Notes under the pieces: generated by a model
Told to the model about the DNA's origin: nothing
The model's input: only the letters and a program-made list of their open reading frames with translations
Databases searched by the model: none
Made by a program: the position numbers and the translations under genes
From: Rhipicephalus microplus
Taxonomy: Eukaryota; Arthropoda; Arachnida; Ixodida; Ixodidae
Reading direction: 5' to 3'
DNA length: 64,000 nt
NCBI RefSeq assembly: GCF_043290135.1
Contig: NC_134702.1
Coordinates: forward strand, 189,380,491-189,444,490
Shown here: positions 12,984-24,600 of the stretch, piece after piece
Numbering within the stretch: the first letter of the stretch is position 1
Layout of the letters: every line of letters starts with the position of its first letter

Positions 12984-13992
12984 ATACATCACCTGCGTTT
13001 GTCCACATGACATGCGAATCAATTGATGACTGCAGTATTGAATAACGAATCACCCATGCTTCAAGTTATAGTATCTGCTAAGCTAAAATCAACTGGGTCT
13101 TTGAGTTGACCAAGATGATAATGCAATGCTGCCTTACATTTGAAAATTTTAGGTACCCTAAGTGCGAGTATCCACAGAAGGAGCAGCAGGAGTAAGAAAA
13201 AATTATGGCTCGATGTGCATATATATCCCGCTGGCTTAGTCACATTGTTATTCGAAGCGCTTCGGCCTTTCACGAAGGACACACTTACCACCTGAGAAGT
13301 GTTTTGTTCTGTCTGGTTTTGCATTAAAAGTGGACACCCCCGAGAAGGATTTTCTTTTTCTTTTGGAGAGCTCACATAGCAACACTTGTCTCAAAACAGT
13401 AAAAGTCACGGATAACAATCAAAAGACAATCAAAAGTTCGAGAGACGTCTCAAAAAAGAAAATACCCAATTGAAATTTGTTTTCAGAGCGCCAACCCAAG
13501 AAAACATCTTGCTCATAGAGCACGTTTCAGTGCCTGAAACACTGGGTGCAGCAAATTGGCAACTACTGAAACGACAGATTGAAAAGCAGACATGACAGCA
13601 CCCATAGAAGCATTCACCTGAGCTACGGGGGTTTGCTCTTACCTTTAACATTTACGCTCTTTCGACATATTAATATGTAAGGAAAGTATTCGATACATGC
13701 TTTTCACATCTCGAACATTTGGCAAATGGTATGAGGGCCTTGAAGGAAAAGCAAGCTTCTCCAAAGAGGCTGTGACTGAGTTATAATTTAAATGCTTATA
13801 AACTGACAGGCGGGGCCATCAAGCTATGTGTAGCCTCATAATTGACGAGGTGTCAATTAGACAGCATATGCAATGGGAGGGTCACTTTGAAGGTTATGGG
13901 CACAGGAACTGAGGTGACTGCCTGCTGTGGACCAAAATGCGTATTTGTCATTATGCCTGTCTTGATTAAATGAGTACTAAAAATTACTCTTA
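12984..13992. other. Non-coding stretch
   Basis: AT-rich DNA without recognised genes. A short minus-strand frame at about 13505-13640 is protein-like (repeats of Val, Ala and Ser) but only about 40 codons long, with stops just upstream. I could not tie it to a family. Confidence 0.35.
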
Positions 13993-14022
13993 CCTACTTC
14001 CTAGTTTGTACTAGGAAGTAGG
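13993..14022. repeat. Perfect 13-bp inverted repeat with 4-nt loop
   Basis: CCTACTTCCTAGT (13993-14005) and ACTAGGAAGTAGG (14010-14022) are exact reverse complements separated by TTGT. It lies in non-coding DNA with no T-run or coding context to suggest a role. Confidence 0.85.
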
Positions 14023-14788
14023 CGAGCAGCGATCAAACCTAGACAGTCTATTCACAGCCCATGTGGCCGGAGCCGTGACCGTTTCGCTGACGTGCAATGG
14101 CACATCAGCTGACACAGCAAAGCTTCAGAAGTTGGGTCACAAACCTGTAGATATTCAGAACATTCAAACAACCTTCCAGCCCCCAGATACTGAAGAACCA
14201 ATTCCAGCATTTCTTGATCTCTGCTACATGTTAAGCTAATGCAAAATGCCTTCGAACACCACCTATAGTTCAATATCCGGATAGAAAAGTTGAATCGTGG
14301 GCACTCATAGAACATATTCACGGCTTGCGAGATAAATAAATGGAGAGCAACTGGCACACAGGTTGCTAAGAATTCCTGCCAAGTGACAAAGACGACCGAT
14401 GAAGGTTCACCTACCAACACAAGTGATCAGCTAAATAATATAAAAAAATGTTTCACAGTGCACTACCACACCTTTCTTTCTTGGAAGAGTTTACAAACAC
14501 AAGAAGTTTCATAGAAACAGCATGGAAAACAGTTTTTGAGGGATTCACTAAAGACATGAACAGTCAGTCACGTACGATTTGCTCATAACTAAAAGAAAAT
14601 ACCAAACTATGCTTCTGTGCGTATAATTTGCCAGCATCAGATCATTTGGAATTATTTTTCTGGCTTAATAAAAGCACCTCAAGGGCACAAAGACAAGCCA
14701 ACATCGCAATGATATTGAGCAGCACTGAAAAAAATACTCCAAAATTGAATGTTTCATTCTGTTTCTGGAAATCATCAGGCACTCGAGA
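14023..14788. other. Non-coding stretch with an unrecognised minus-strand open frame
   Basis: A 122-codon frame on the minus strand at 14052-14420 has no stop but matches no family I know and shows no splice-site context. Otherwise the DNA is AT-rich and featureless. Confidence 0.3.
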
Positions 14789-15140
14789 AAATTATTTATT
14801 TTTATTATTTTTATTTTACTCTTCAAGGCCAAAGGCATTACAAAAAGGAATGGGAACAAAATTGCACATATATATACACCAGTAAACCAACTACAGTGAG
14901 TAATGATAACCGTAAATTAAAATGGGTTTGTATATTAAAATAACCTTGGTTAGTGCTTTTCCAAAATATTCATTGTTAGTGAATGATGTGATTTCAGCTG
15001 GAAGGTGGTTCCACTCAATCGCGGTGCGCGGTGAAAATTCTTGGGAGAGTGTTTTCGTTTTTGAAAATAGAACACCTACTTTATGACATATACTGTGGAG
15101 GAAGAAAAGTGTGACATGATACGTCCATGCCACTCGACTA
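14789..15140 (-). mobile_element. 3' end of a CR1/L2-like LINE
   Basis: On the minus strand, 15133-14891 encodes FSPRTAIEWNHLPAEI, the short conserved C-terminal block of CR1/L2/Jockey-type ORF2 proteins (consensus fFPRtI.dWN.LP). A short 3' UTR follows, ending in an A-rich run of AAATA/AATAA units at about 14820-14789. Only the last 80 or so codons are present, as expected for a heavily 5'-truncated retrotransposon insertion. The DNA beyond 15140 is not recognisable as the same element. The clade within the CR1/L2/Jockey group is uncertain. Confidence 0.65.
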
Positions 15141-17009
15141 AGAGGTGCCCATCAACAGAAGTGCGGAATGCCACATCAGAGAGAAGGCAGCTTTTGACTG
15201 GAGAGTTCGTTGAGCAGACTCACGTACGTACTCACGGAGCACGATTACTCGGCAGCACTCGAAAATATCAGTTATTTTGGAAGTCGTAGTTAGTAAGAGG
15301 TAACCATTAGCAGCGTGTTGTGTGTAGCGCAATTAATGTGGTTCATGCACAGCGCGGAACCAGTTTCGGACCCATCAAGTAACAAAGCTGATCGGTTCGG
15401 CGAATGCAAACGCAGGAGACCTGCGCACTGGAAATAAAGGAGACTCCTTCGTTCACACGGTTCACGATCCGAGCCGCCAAGGTCGCCCCTGTTTGGGACA
15501 AGAAGAGGGAGGCTTACTCGGAAGAGCGTCTGGCAAGAAGCAGGCCAGGCGCCGCCGTCTGAGTTTAAGTCGTTGTTGGCATGCACGTGTGTTGCGAATG
15601 TCGTGGGGACGCGACCACTGGGCTGACCATGATTGCGGCGCGGAGACGAGCATATCCTCCCCCACTATACGTCATTACTGAGTGTTGTTAGGATGACGTG
15701 GCGCCTCGCTGTCACATGCACATCTGGTAAGCGCACAGAACCCAACGGTGTACTCACTGCTCTTAAGGAGGCTTCTACGAAGCAACATTGAATGAGAGAG
15801 CTAACGGGGCTGGAACGCGAGAATGGCTACCGATGGAGGTCGACCTGGTATGAGAGAGAGTGTGACAAGCGGAGAACCTATCCCCTCTCGTGTTGTACTT
15901 CATAACGTGATATTTACTAATGCAGTGCTTTGTGCAAAAGTGTTTTCGCGATTAGTTGTGGCGATGCGAGCTTAACGTGTGATTGGCCTGTGTGGAGACC
16001 CTTTGTTCAATCGAGGGTTGGAAAGAGGATGTTTGAATGTGACAAAAAGAGCGGAGGTTCGGGCTTTGACTCGGGCAGACGCTTGAGACTGCAATAAAGC
16101 GTCTCATGAGAGGACGACAGCTCTTCCTTCGTGCTGCCACCATGCGCTCAGGTCATTGAGGGGGCCCATTCCGAACCTTAAACATCTTCCCTCCTTAGCT
16201 AGTGTAGAAGCTCGTCGAGGAGGAGGAAATTAACTGTCGTCCTGTCGCCTTCATAGCCGGCTCTGTAGCACAAAAGCTGGGCTCAAAGCTGATGTGCGCC
16301 CAATGCACTGTATCATTCTTTAGCACTTCAGCAGCTGCAGCACTACATTCAATGTAAAAGCTGGGCGCCGCTTCACTACCTCGCAAAAGTTAGCATCAAT
16401 ATCCCTTTTGCAGGACCTAGTATTGTAAGTTCTAGAATCGTCACAGCGAAAAGAATTACTTGCAGAGCTGCATTCACTATTGTTTAATAGTTCTCCACTG
16501 GACAGCCGTTCATATCATCTCTCAAGAAATACAGCAGAGTCTTACCTGAATGTGCACTTCTATCATGTCGGTAAGCCGACAACACGAAAAGTTTCCACAA
16601 CAGTCACGTCTGCCAAATGTTAACAAAGCTTACTCATATTAAAGGGCAATACGATTCCATTCAAACTTTGAAAATACTATTTATTAGGAGCAATTTGACT
16701 TTTCTATTCTGACAATGCCCTGGCTATCTGCTCTTTAAATGTGTGATGCGTGTTTCATTTGCAATGTACAAATGTGCAGTTTTATGTGTACGCCAGAAGT
16801 TCCTGCCCCAACGCGTAAATGCAGTTGAGTATATGGAAACGTTCTGTGCTTCCTCTTGTTCACTTGCTGCTTTCATGATGTCGACAACATGACCGTTGAG
16901 GCTTTATCTTGTAATACCTCTACAATTTTTTTGCGCACGCCGATGAAGCCCTACCTTTTGCTGCATTCTGTGTCTGTGCTTGCCTCTTCTTTCAATGAAG
17001 TTTTTTTTT
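15141..17009. other. Non-coding stretch with mixed GC content
   Basis: The 15290-16180 part is GC-rich, and an AATAAA at about 16093 lies within sequence that could be a retroelement or LTR 3' part, but no terminal repeats or duplication support that. 16186-17009 is AT-rich without recognisable content. Confidence 0.3.
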
Positions 17010-19291
17010 ATTTATATGAAAAAGATGCGCAAGAACCTTGATGATGACTCCATCGAATTCCTCACGGAAAAGATTAATGAGGTGTGGCGCAGTGGGGAGG
17101 TTCCCACACAATGGAAGACGGCCTACACAGTTCTAATCCCGAAACCTGGTAAAGCACCAGGAATAGATAATCTAAGACCAATTTCCTTAACTTCCTGCGT
17201 CGGTAAGGTCGCAGAGCACGCCCTTCTGAACCGACTCAAGGTGCACCTCGAGACCAATGACATGTACACCCACAATATGATTGGTTTCAGAGCTGGTCTC
17301 TCGACACAGGATGCCATGAAGCTGATAAAGCATCAGATCATCGACCGGAGCACAGGAGATACCAGAGCCATCCTTGGATTAGAGCTGGAGAAGGCTTTCG
17401 ACAACGTTTCTCACGAATTCATTCTCCAGTCTATTGCCAGCCTAGGGCTAGGGAAGAGGGTCTACGACTTCGTGAGATCCTTTCTTTACCAGAGAACTAC
17501 CAAGCTCAAGATCGAAGGGTACTTCTCACGAGAGATCAACCTCGGTTCACGCGGCACGCCTCAGGGCTCAGTTATTTCACCAACACTATTTAACATCGTG
17601 ATGATCGGGCTCTCCAAGGAACTCGCGAAAATTCAAGGAATCAATCACACCATCTACGCAGATGATATAACCATCTGGTGCAGCAGCGGGAGCGACGGTC
17701 AAGTTGAGGAAGCCATGCAGCACGCAATCGACGTGACCGAACGTTTCCTCCGTCCCACCAGTCTCAGGTGCTCCCCATCGAAATCTGGACTTCTGTTCTA
17801 CAAGAAAAGACCCCGAGGCGGCGGCCACCGTGACTGGAAACCTGCGTCTCAAAGTGAAATACGGCTTTTCACTAGTGACGGGTCCCAAGTGCCAAGAGTG
17901 GATTCGCTCCGAATATTGGGGATGTATATCGAGTCCAACGGCGCTAACGGAGCTGCACTGAGACAGATCACTACCAAGACGGAAAGTACTCTCGGCCTCA
18001 TCCGGAGGATCACCAACAGACATCGCGGAATCAAGGAAGACAATGTCATCCGCATCATACATGCGTTTGTGCTCTGCCACCTTTCGTACTCGGCGGCCAT
18101 GTATAATTGGCATGTTGCAGAAAGAAGTAAGCTCAATTCCCTCATAAGAAAGGTTTTCAAGCTCGCGCTCGGCTTGCCTCTAAGCACTGGCACTGAAAAC
18201 CTTTTCAAGCTCGGTGTTCACAATACACTCGAAGAGATAATCGAGGCGCAAGAGCACTCACAGCTGCTCAGGCTTTCCGGAACCAAATCGGGCCGCAAGA
18301 TACTCGATGATTTGGGCCTCAACTCTATTGACCAGTGCCCCGATTCCATGCAGATTCCCAGAAACATCAGGTCTCAGCTGCGCATCCCCCGCAGCTGCGC
18401 ATCCCCCTGCGCATCTCAGCGCCCATTCCCCGCAATATGCACCCTGCGCACAACGTCGGTCGGCGTAGGGCCAGGGGTAGAGCTCTGCTCGTGCACGTCC
18501 GTAGCAACCCCACTGATGCAAGCTTTGTGGATGCTGCGCCATATGTCCAACAAGAGGCATTCGCTGTTTCCATCGTCGACTCAAACTCCAGGCTCACTTG
18601 CTCCGCCACAGTACGCACATCGAAGGCCGTGATAGCCAAACAGGTTGCAATCGCGCTGGCTATGCTAGATAGTCACAGAGAGTCAATATACAGCGACTCC
18701 AAGGCGGCTATCAAAGCCTACGAAACCGGGATGGTAGCCCCTCAGGCCCTCCGCATTCTCCAAAGCGTCAAGAGTATCACGCCCCATTCTCTCACTTGGT
18801 TTCCCGCTCACCTGGGGTCGATTGAGGGCCCTACCTCTAACCCGAACGAGGGCGCACACGAGGCCGCGCGAGGACTCACTGACCGCGCTGCCTCCACAGT
18901 CCCTCTGCCTCGCTGGGAACCCTTACTTACGTTCAACGAAATAACCAAGCACTTCTATCTGTCAAGAAGAGTAGTCCCTCTCCCACACCCGGCCTTGTGC
19001 AGGGCGCAGGCAGTCACCCTAAGACTATTGCAAGCCAGTGCGTATCCTAACCCTGTGGTTCTTCAGGCCATCTACCCTGAACGGTATCCAAGTGCGGATT
19101 GCCCCGCTTGTGGACTGTTAGTCACATTCAATCATGTGTTGTGGGAATGTAAAGCCATCGGCCCCGCCCTCAGCGAGGACAGGTGGGCTGCGCTTTTACG
19201 CAGCCCCGAACTTAAGGATCAAACCCTGGCCGTCCAGAGTGCCCGTGAATGGGCCGCCAAGCTCGGCTTGACGGTCCCAACGTGGGATTAG
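17010..19291 (+). pseudogene. LINE ORF2 remnant: reverse transcriptase plus RNase H
   Basis: The RT frame (about 17010-18390) contains NLRPISLTSCVGKV, MIGFRAGLSTQDAM, LELEKAFDNVSH (motif A), GTPQGSVISPTLFN (motif B) and the catalytic YADD at 17655-17666, then the thumb region and a long C-terminal extension. Near 18380-18415 a short duplication of CTGCGCATCCCC breaks the frame, and RNase H continues in another frame to 19291: VDAA near 18530, IYSDSKAAI, and a C-terminal GLTDRA block followed by a CPACG..H..WEC finger-like region. The RNase H glutamate in the usual AEQVAIAL motif is Lys here (AAA at 18638). RT is intact as far as present, RNase H is probably dead, and the frameshift separates the two. 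Confidence 0.85.
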
Positions 19292-19362
19292 CCAGGTGGC
19301 GCGGGGTCTCCCCTGCGTCTTCTCAGGACAAAAATAAAGTTTTAATCAATCAATCAATCAAT
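17010..19362 (+). mobile_element. I-like LINE, 5'-truncated, with (ATCA)n tail
   Basis: The insertion starts abruptly within the RT domain and runs to a short 3' UTR with AATAAAG, ending in four ATCA units. RNase H after RT is typical of the I group of non-LTR elements. The endonuclease, ORF1 and the first RT blocks are absent, which fits incomplete reverse transcription. No clear target duplication was found; the 5' boundary is approximate. Confidence 0.8.
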
Positions 19363-19446
19363 AGCATGTTGCATATAAATGGGTGTCATGAACCAAAACC
19401 ATTTTTATGTACGCTTTTTGTTCGTTTCGTTGAAATGATTATAATA

Positions 19447-19860
19447 CCACCTCACTGAAGGAGACCACGAAATATAAGCTAGTTTATCGGTCTACACAGC
19501 TGACTGAACTCTGATAGTGTTTTTGTTATTATTAGACCTCTTATTTCAATGAAGTGAATTTTTTTGCCTATATCTATGTGGCATATAAAGACGCCAAATC
19601 CGTATTGGAGAGTATCTTTATTTAAGGATATTTCACGCACATCACTGACGGAGCGCAAAAAATAAGCTGGTCTAGCACTCCACAGAGCTGCCTGAACGCT
19701 CCTCCGATTTTGTCTTTGTCATTCTTGCCCCAGTCGTTCGATAGACTTTCCTGCCTATACCTATATGACATATAAAGACGGTGCCAAAGCCACAGTGAAG
19801 GGTATCTTTAAAAATGTTCCGCAAAACTGCACAAAATGAGCTGGTCTACTGGCGGAAGCA
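19447..19860. repeat. Degenerate tandem repeat, period about 185-190 bp, just over two copies
   Basis: An ACTGA-GGAG...AATAAGCT-GTCTA block at about 19454 recurs at 19643 (ACTGACGGAGCG...AATAAGCTGGTCTA), and its end recurs again near 19826. CATATAAAGACG with a following GTATCTTTA occurs at about 19579 and 19768 in matching positions. The copies are much diverged. Confidence 0.6.
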
Positions 19861-21627
19861 TGATGGCTCACATGACAACAACCAAGAGTGCTACTACGCT
19901 GCCGATGTCGAGGAAATGGGCTCCGACATTTTATGTTATTTAGATATCTGCCTACTTTTGGCGGTGTGGTATGGCGACGCGCCTCGCCACGTGTGTTTCT
20001 TCGAATGGATTCAAACTCAATACGCACATTTCTACAGTGTTCCTGCGAGAACAACTTGCGGTCATATCTCTTTGTTGAGCTGCATAACATTTACTTTGCT
20101 GAAGGCAGTACCATGGTCGACAATCATTTGTCTGGTTGGGTTCCAGGTCCAACGTCGAGAGTATTTTTTTTTTGCACGAAATGTATAAAACAGTAAACAC
20201 ACAATGTGAGCCTCAGTTTTAATTTTTATGCAAAAAATAAAGCTGAATTATTTCATCGTAAGTACTGATTAATTAACAATGATTACTAAATACTCTGCAA
20301 GACAACGTAAAGCCTCTTTTTTTATTGCCATGTCATATTGATTGCCCTTCAATTCTGTTGAGTGAATATGAGGGAATTCCACAGAGTTCTTCATAATTTA
20401 CACCAGAAGGGGATATTCTCATTTTCATGTGCAAACCATGTGCTTCAGCTAAAGATAGTCAAAACTGCTCCAGTGCACTGCTTTAGATGGTCCAGTGCAC
20501 TGCTCCGTCTGCACACAGGGTAGTTGCAGTTGTTACAAACTATGTGGAAAATAAAACCTGTGGCATACCTTCATCACCAATTCATTGTTTCACTTTACTG
20601 CCAGCCTAGGAAAGAGACTGAAAACACGTACCAGCCATTGTTTTCTAGCTCGTGGCTGCGAGTCACGGCCTTTTATATTTGAGTAAATACTGGGGAGGAA
20701 TACAATGATATAAAAGGTGTTTGGCTCGTTTCAAGTTGAGTACTGCTGCCCCTATGAGCATGAATTCTTGTGATAAAGCCAGCCTCGAAAGAAGAAAAGG
20801 CCAGTGGGCAGCTTTCTTCTCTGCAGTGCAATATGCACCTTTGCAGCGCTATCCCAGAGTAAGTCAAAACTGATGAAGGAGGTGAACATACAGATTCCCA
20901 GTCTGAAGACATTTTACCCCTATCAGAGGCTACTGTCCCAGCCAGCAATACAAGAAATATGCACTGAACTGAGCACACGTTTGCGCGCAATATACTTTTC
21001 TTTCCAAGGTAGCACTCTTGCTTTTCACCCAAAAGATTAACGCCACATGCCTGGCACTCAACCTCGGTATATTTGTGATGCGTGAACATTAACAGCAGCT
21101 TCCACATAACATAGCATTCAGAAGTTCGTGAATCTCATGTGGGATCAGGCATGAGACCATGTATCAACACTCAATGTCTACTTCTTACATGCCTGCATTC
21201 GTGTCGGCAATTAAGGGCCAGTTTACATTTCATTGACACTGTTGTTGCACACCATAACTAACAAGCACGCAGCTAAGGCCATCGCCTCATGCTATGGTTT
21301 TTCATAGTGTGGACTTTACAAGCTGTGAAGTAGTTCTCAGAAGCGTCCCGACAGTCTAAGCTCGTGTTTTTCGGCAGTTCGTAAGTACAAGTGGGCTCAT
21401 TATTACAGGTGCGAGATCTGGAACAGAAGTCTATTATTGAAAGCCTTCATGGTTGAGCACAACTGGCCAGTGTTAGAAGGCGCGATTCACCAGGCTTGTG
21501 CACAAAATATCTGATGTACAGTTTTATGGATATTTGGAGCAATTAAATTGCGCACTTCGTTCAGATGCCGCATGGAGGAGTTAGCATTTTTAAATGAGGA
21601 CGTGCCTCTTTTTATTTTTCAGCAAGT
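19861..21627. other. Non-coding stretch
   Basis: Short open frames occur near 19814-20196 on both strands and 20673-21107 on the minus strand; none matches a known family. Otherwise the DNA is AT-rich. The last bases before 21639 are the left target duplication of the RTE element. Confidence 0.3.
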
Positions 21628-21638
21628 TTTGTTCATCA
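21628..21638. repeat. Left target-site duplication of the RTE insertion
   Basis: TTTGTTCATCA here is repeated exactly at 25256-25266, immediately after the element's GAT-rich tail. The pair defines the insertion as 21639-25255. Confidence 0.85.
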
Positions 21639-24600
21639 TACCGCAGGGGTGCCTGCGCAAGTAGGCGTTTGGTGTGTAGCGACACCACGAACCCGAGCTA
21701 ACGCGGGAGTTTCGACTCCCTCCCACGCCTAGCCGTGCGTGGCTTTGCCGTGTCCGAGGAAAAGGAGATCCTGGGGGTTAAGCCGACACTGGGTAATTGG
21801 ACCGTTAAGGCCCCCCCGGCAGAGGCAACACACCCCTTTGGCCCCGGCTTCACGTAGACGGCACCCCTGAGCTGACCCACCCAGGGGAATCGGCAGTCGC
21901 CTTTTCCTATCTCTCTCTCCCTACATCTTCGTCTTTATCTCTTTCTATTTATCTGTCCTGTCTTCTACTCTCTTCCGTTTACTTCCAAACTTCCTGGCGG
22001 CTAGGGTTAACCCTGTGCAAATAGCCTACCTTGGTCTAGGCGCATTGGGTTATAGTGGCGTTGTACGGCTGGCGTCTGCAGGTTTCAGCATTTGTAAACT
22101 TGTAGCGTCCCCTCGTTGGGCTCCGTGGTGGGTGGCCGCCAACGCTGCTGAACAACAATAAGGAAGACATGCATGGAGCATTCCCACTACTGTCTGATCG
22201 TACCGGCTTAAAGCCGGTACGCACCGATGATCTCACCAGAGAAGGATTGGCCACCCTGGTGCAGTATCTGGCCACCCCCTCCCGTAGGCATTCGTCAATT
22301 AACTCACGGCCCTCAGTCCCCACCAGCTGCGGAGCAACTGACCACGGCGGCGGTCAGATCTGCAAAGCAGCAGAGGGTGCTAGGAATCTCTGGATACGGA
22401 CAGGCCACCATTGGAACTTGAACTTAGCAACGTTTAACGTTAGAACGTTATCTAGTGAGGGAAGTCTAGCTGTATTATTCGAGGAACTAGAAGGCATTAA
22501 ATGGGATATAATAGGGCTGAGTGAGGTTAGGAGGACAGATGAGGCCTATACTGTGCTACAGAATGGGCACGTCATTTGCTATCGGGGCTTGGCAGACAGA
22601 AGAGAACTGGGAGTAGGGTTCCTAATTCACAGAAACATAGCTGGCAACATAGAGGATTACTATAGCATTAATGAAAGGGTGGTAGGCATTGTAATTAAAC
22701 TGAATAAAAGATACAAGATGAAGGTAGTACAGGCTTACGCGCCTACATGCAGCCATGATGACGCTTCAGTTGAAAGCTTCTATGAAGACGTGGAATCGGC
22801 AATGAGTAAGGTGAAAACACAGCATACTATAGTAATGGGCGACTTTAATGCAAAGGTAGGGAAGAAGCAGGCTGGAGACCAGGCAGTAAGAGATTATGGC
22901 ATCGGCACTAGAAACGACAGAGGAGAGCTACTAGTAGAATTCGCAGAACGCAATAATCTGCGTATTTTGAATACCTTCTACCGAAAACGAGAAAACCGCA
23001 AATGGACATGGAGGAGCCCTAATGGCGTAAATAAGAACGAAATAGACTTTATAATGACTGCACACCCAGGAGTCGTGCAGGATGTGGAAGTGGTTGGCAA
23101 GGTAAGATGCAGTGACCATAGAATGGTACGGGCTCGAATCCGCCTAGACTTGAAGAAGGAACGACAGAAACTAATACGCAAGAAGCCAATCAATGAGCTA
23201 GCACTGAGAGGGAAAGTACAGGAATTCAGAGTGTCACTGCAGAACAGGTACTCTGCTCTTAGCGAGGAAACCAACCTTAGCGTAGATACAATGAATGATA
23301 ATCTGACGAGTATCATCACAGAGTGTGCAGTGGAAGTTGGAGGCAGGGTAGCTAGACAGGACACCAACAAGCTTTCCCAGGAAACGAAGAACCTAATTAA
23401 GAAGCGTCAAATCATGAAAGTGTCAAGTACAACAGACAAAATAGAACTGGCAGAGCTTTCGAAGTTGATTAATAGACGTAAAGTATGCGATGTAAGAAGG
23501 TATAACATGGAGAGAATTGAGCACGCTCTGAAAAACGGAGGAAGCGTCAAAGCAGTGAAGAGGAAACTTGGGATAGGCAAAAGGCGGATGTATGCACTAA
23601 GGGACAAAGAAGGCAAAATAACTACTAATATGGATAGGATAGTTGAAATAGCGGAGGAGTTTTACAGAGATCTGTACAGTAGCCGAGACAACCACGACCT
23701 TAATACTATAAGAAGTAGCAGTAACCCAGACGACACCCCACCGGTAATGATAGAAGAAGTCAGAAAAGCTTTGGAGAGCATGCACAGAGGCAAAGCTGCT
23801 GGTGAGGATCGGGTAACATCAGATCTGCTGAAAGATGGAGGACAGATTGTGTTAGAAAAACTAGCCACTCTATTTACGAGGTGTCTCCTGACGAGAAAAG
23901 TACCAGAGTCTTGGAAGAACGCTAACATCATCTTAAAACATAAGAAAGGAGATGACAAGGACTTGAAGAATTACAGGCCGATCAGCTTGCTCTCTGTAGT
24001 ATACAAGCTATTTACAAAGGTAATTGCTAGCAGAGTAAAGAAAACATTAGAATTCAATCAACCAAAGGAACAAGCGGGATTTAGAACAGGCTACTCAACA
24101 ATTGACCACATTCATACTATCAATCAGGTAATAGAGAAATGCTCAGAGTATAACCAACCACTATACATAGCCTTCATAGACTACGAGAAGGCGTTTGATT
24201 CAGTAGAAATATCAGCCGTCATGCAGACACTGCGGAATCAGGGCGTAGATGAAATATATATAAACGTTCTGGAAGAAATCTACAGGGGATCAACTGCTAC
24301 CATAGTGCTTCATAAAGAAAGCAACAGAATACCAATAAAGAAGGGTGTAAGGCAGGGGGACACAATCTACCCAATGCTATTCACTGCGTGCTTACAGGAC
24401 GTTTTCAGAAGCCTAGAATGGGAACAGTTAGGGATAAGAGTTAATGGAGAGTACCTCAGTAACCTGCGCTTCGCCGATGACATTGCATTGCTGAGTAACT
24501 CGGGGGACGAATTGCAACTCATGATTACGGAGTTAGACAAGGAGAGCAGAAAGGTGGGTCTTAAAATTAATCTGCAGAAAACGAAAGTAATGTACAACAA

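Noticed and set aside
14052..14420. 122-codon minus-strand open frame
   Set aside because: No family resemblance, no splice context, and length is within chance for the region.
15683..16185. Possible solo LTR of a Gypsy-like element (starts TGTTGTTAGG, has AATAAAG at about 16092, ends near CCTTAAACA)
   Set aside because: No flanking 4-6 bp duplication, no internal Gag/Pol sequence and no second LTR in the window.
19814..20188. Open frames on both strands near 19.8-20.2 kb
   Set aside because: They overlap the degenerate 188-bp repeat and show no known motif.
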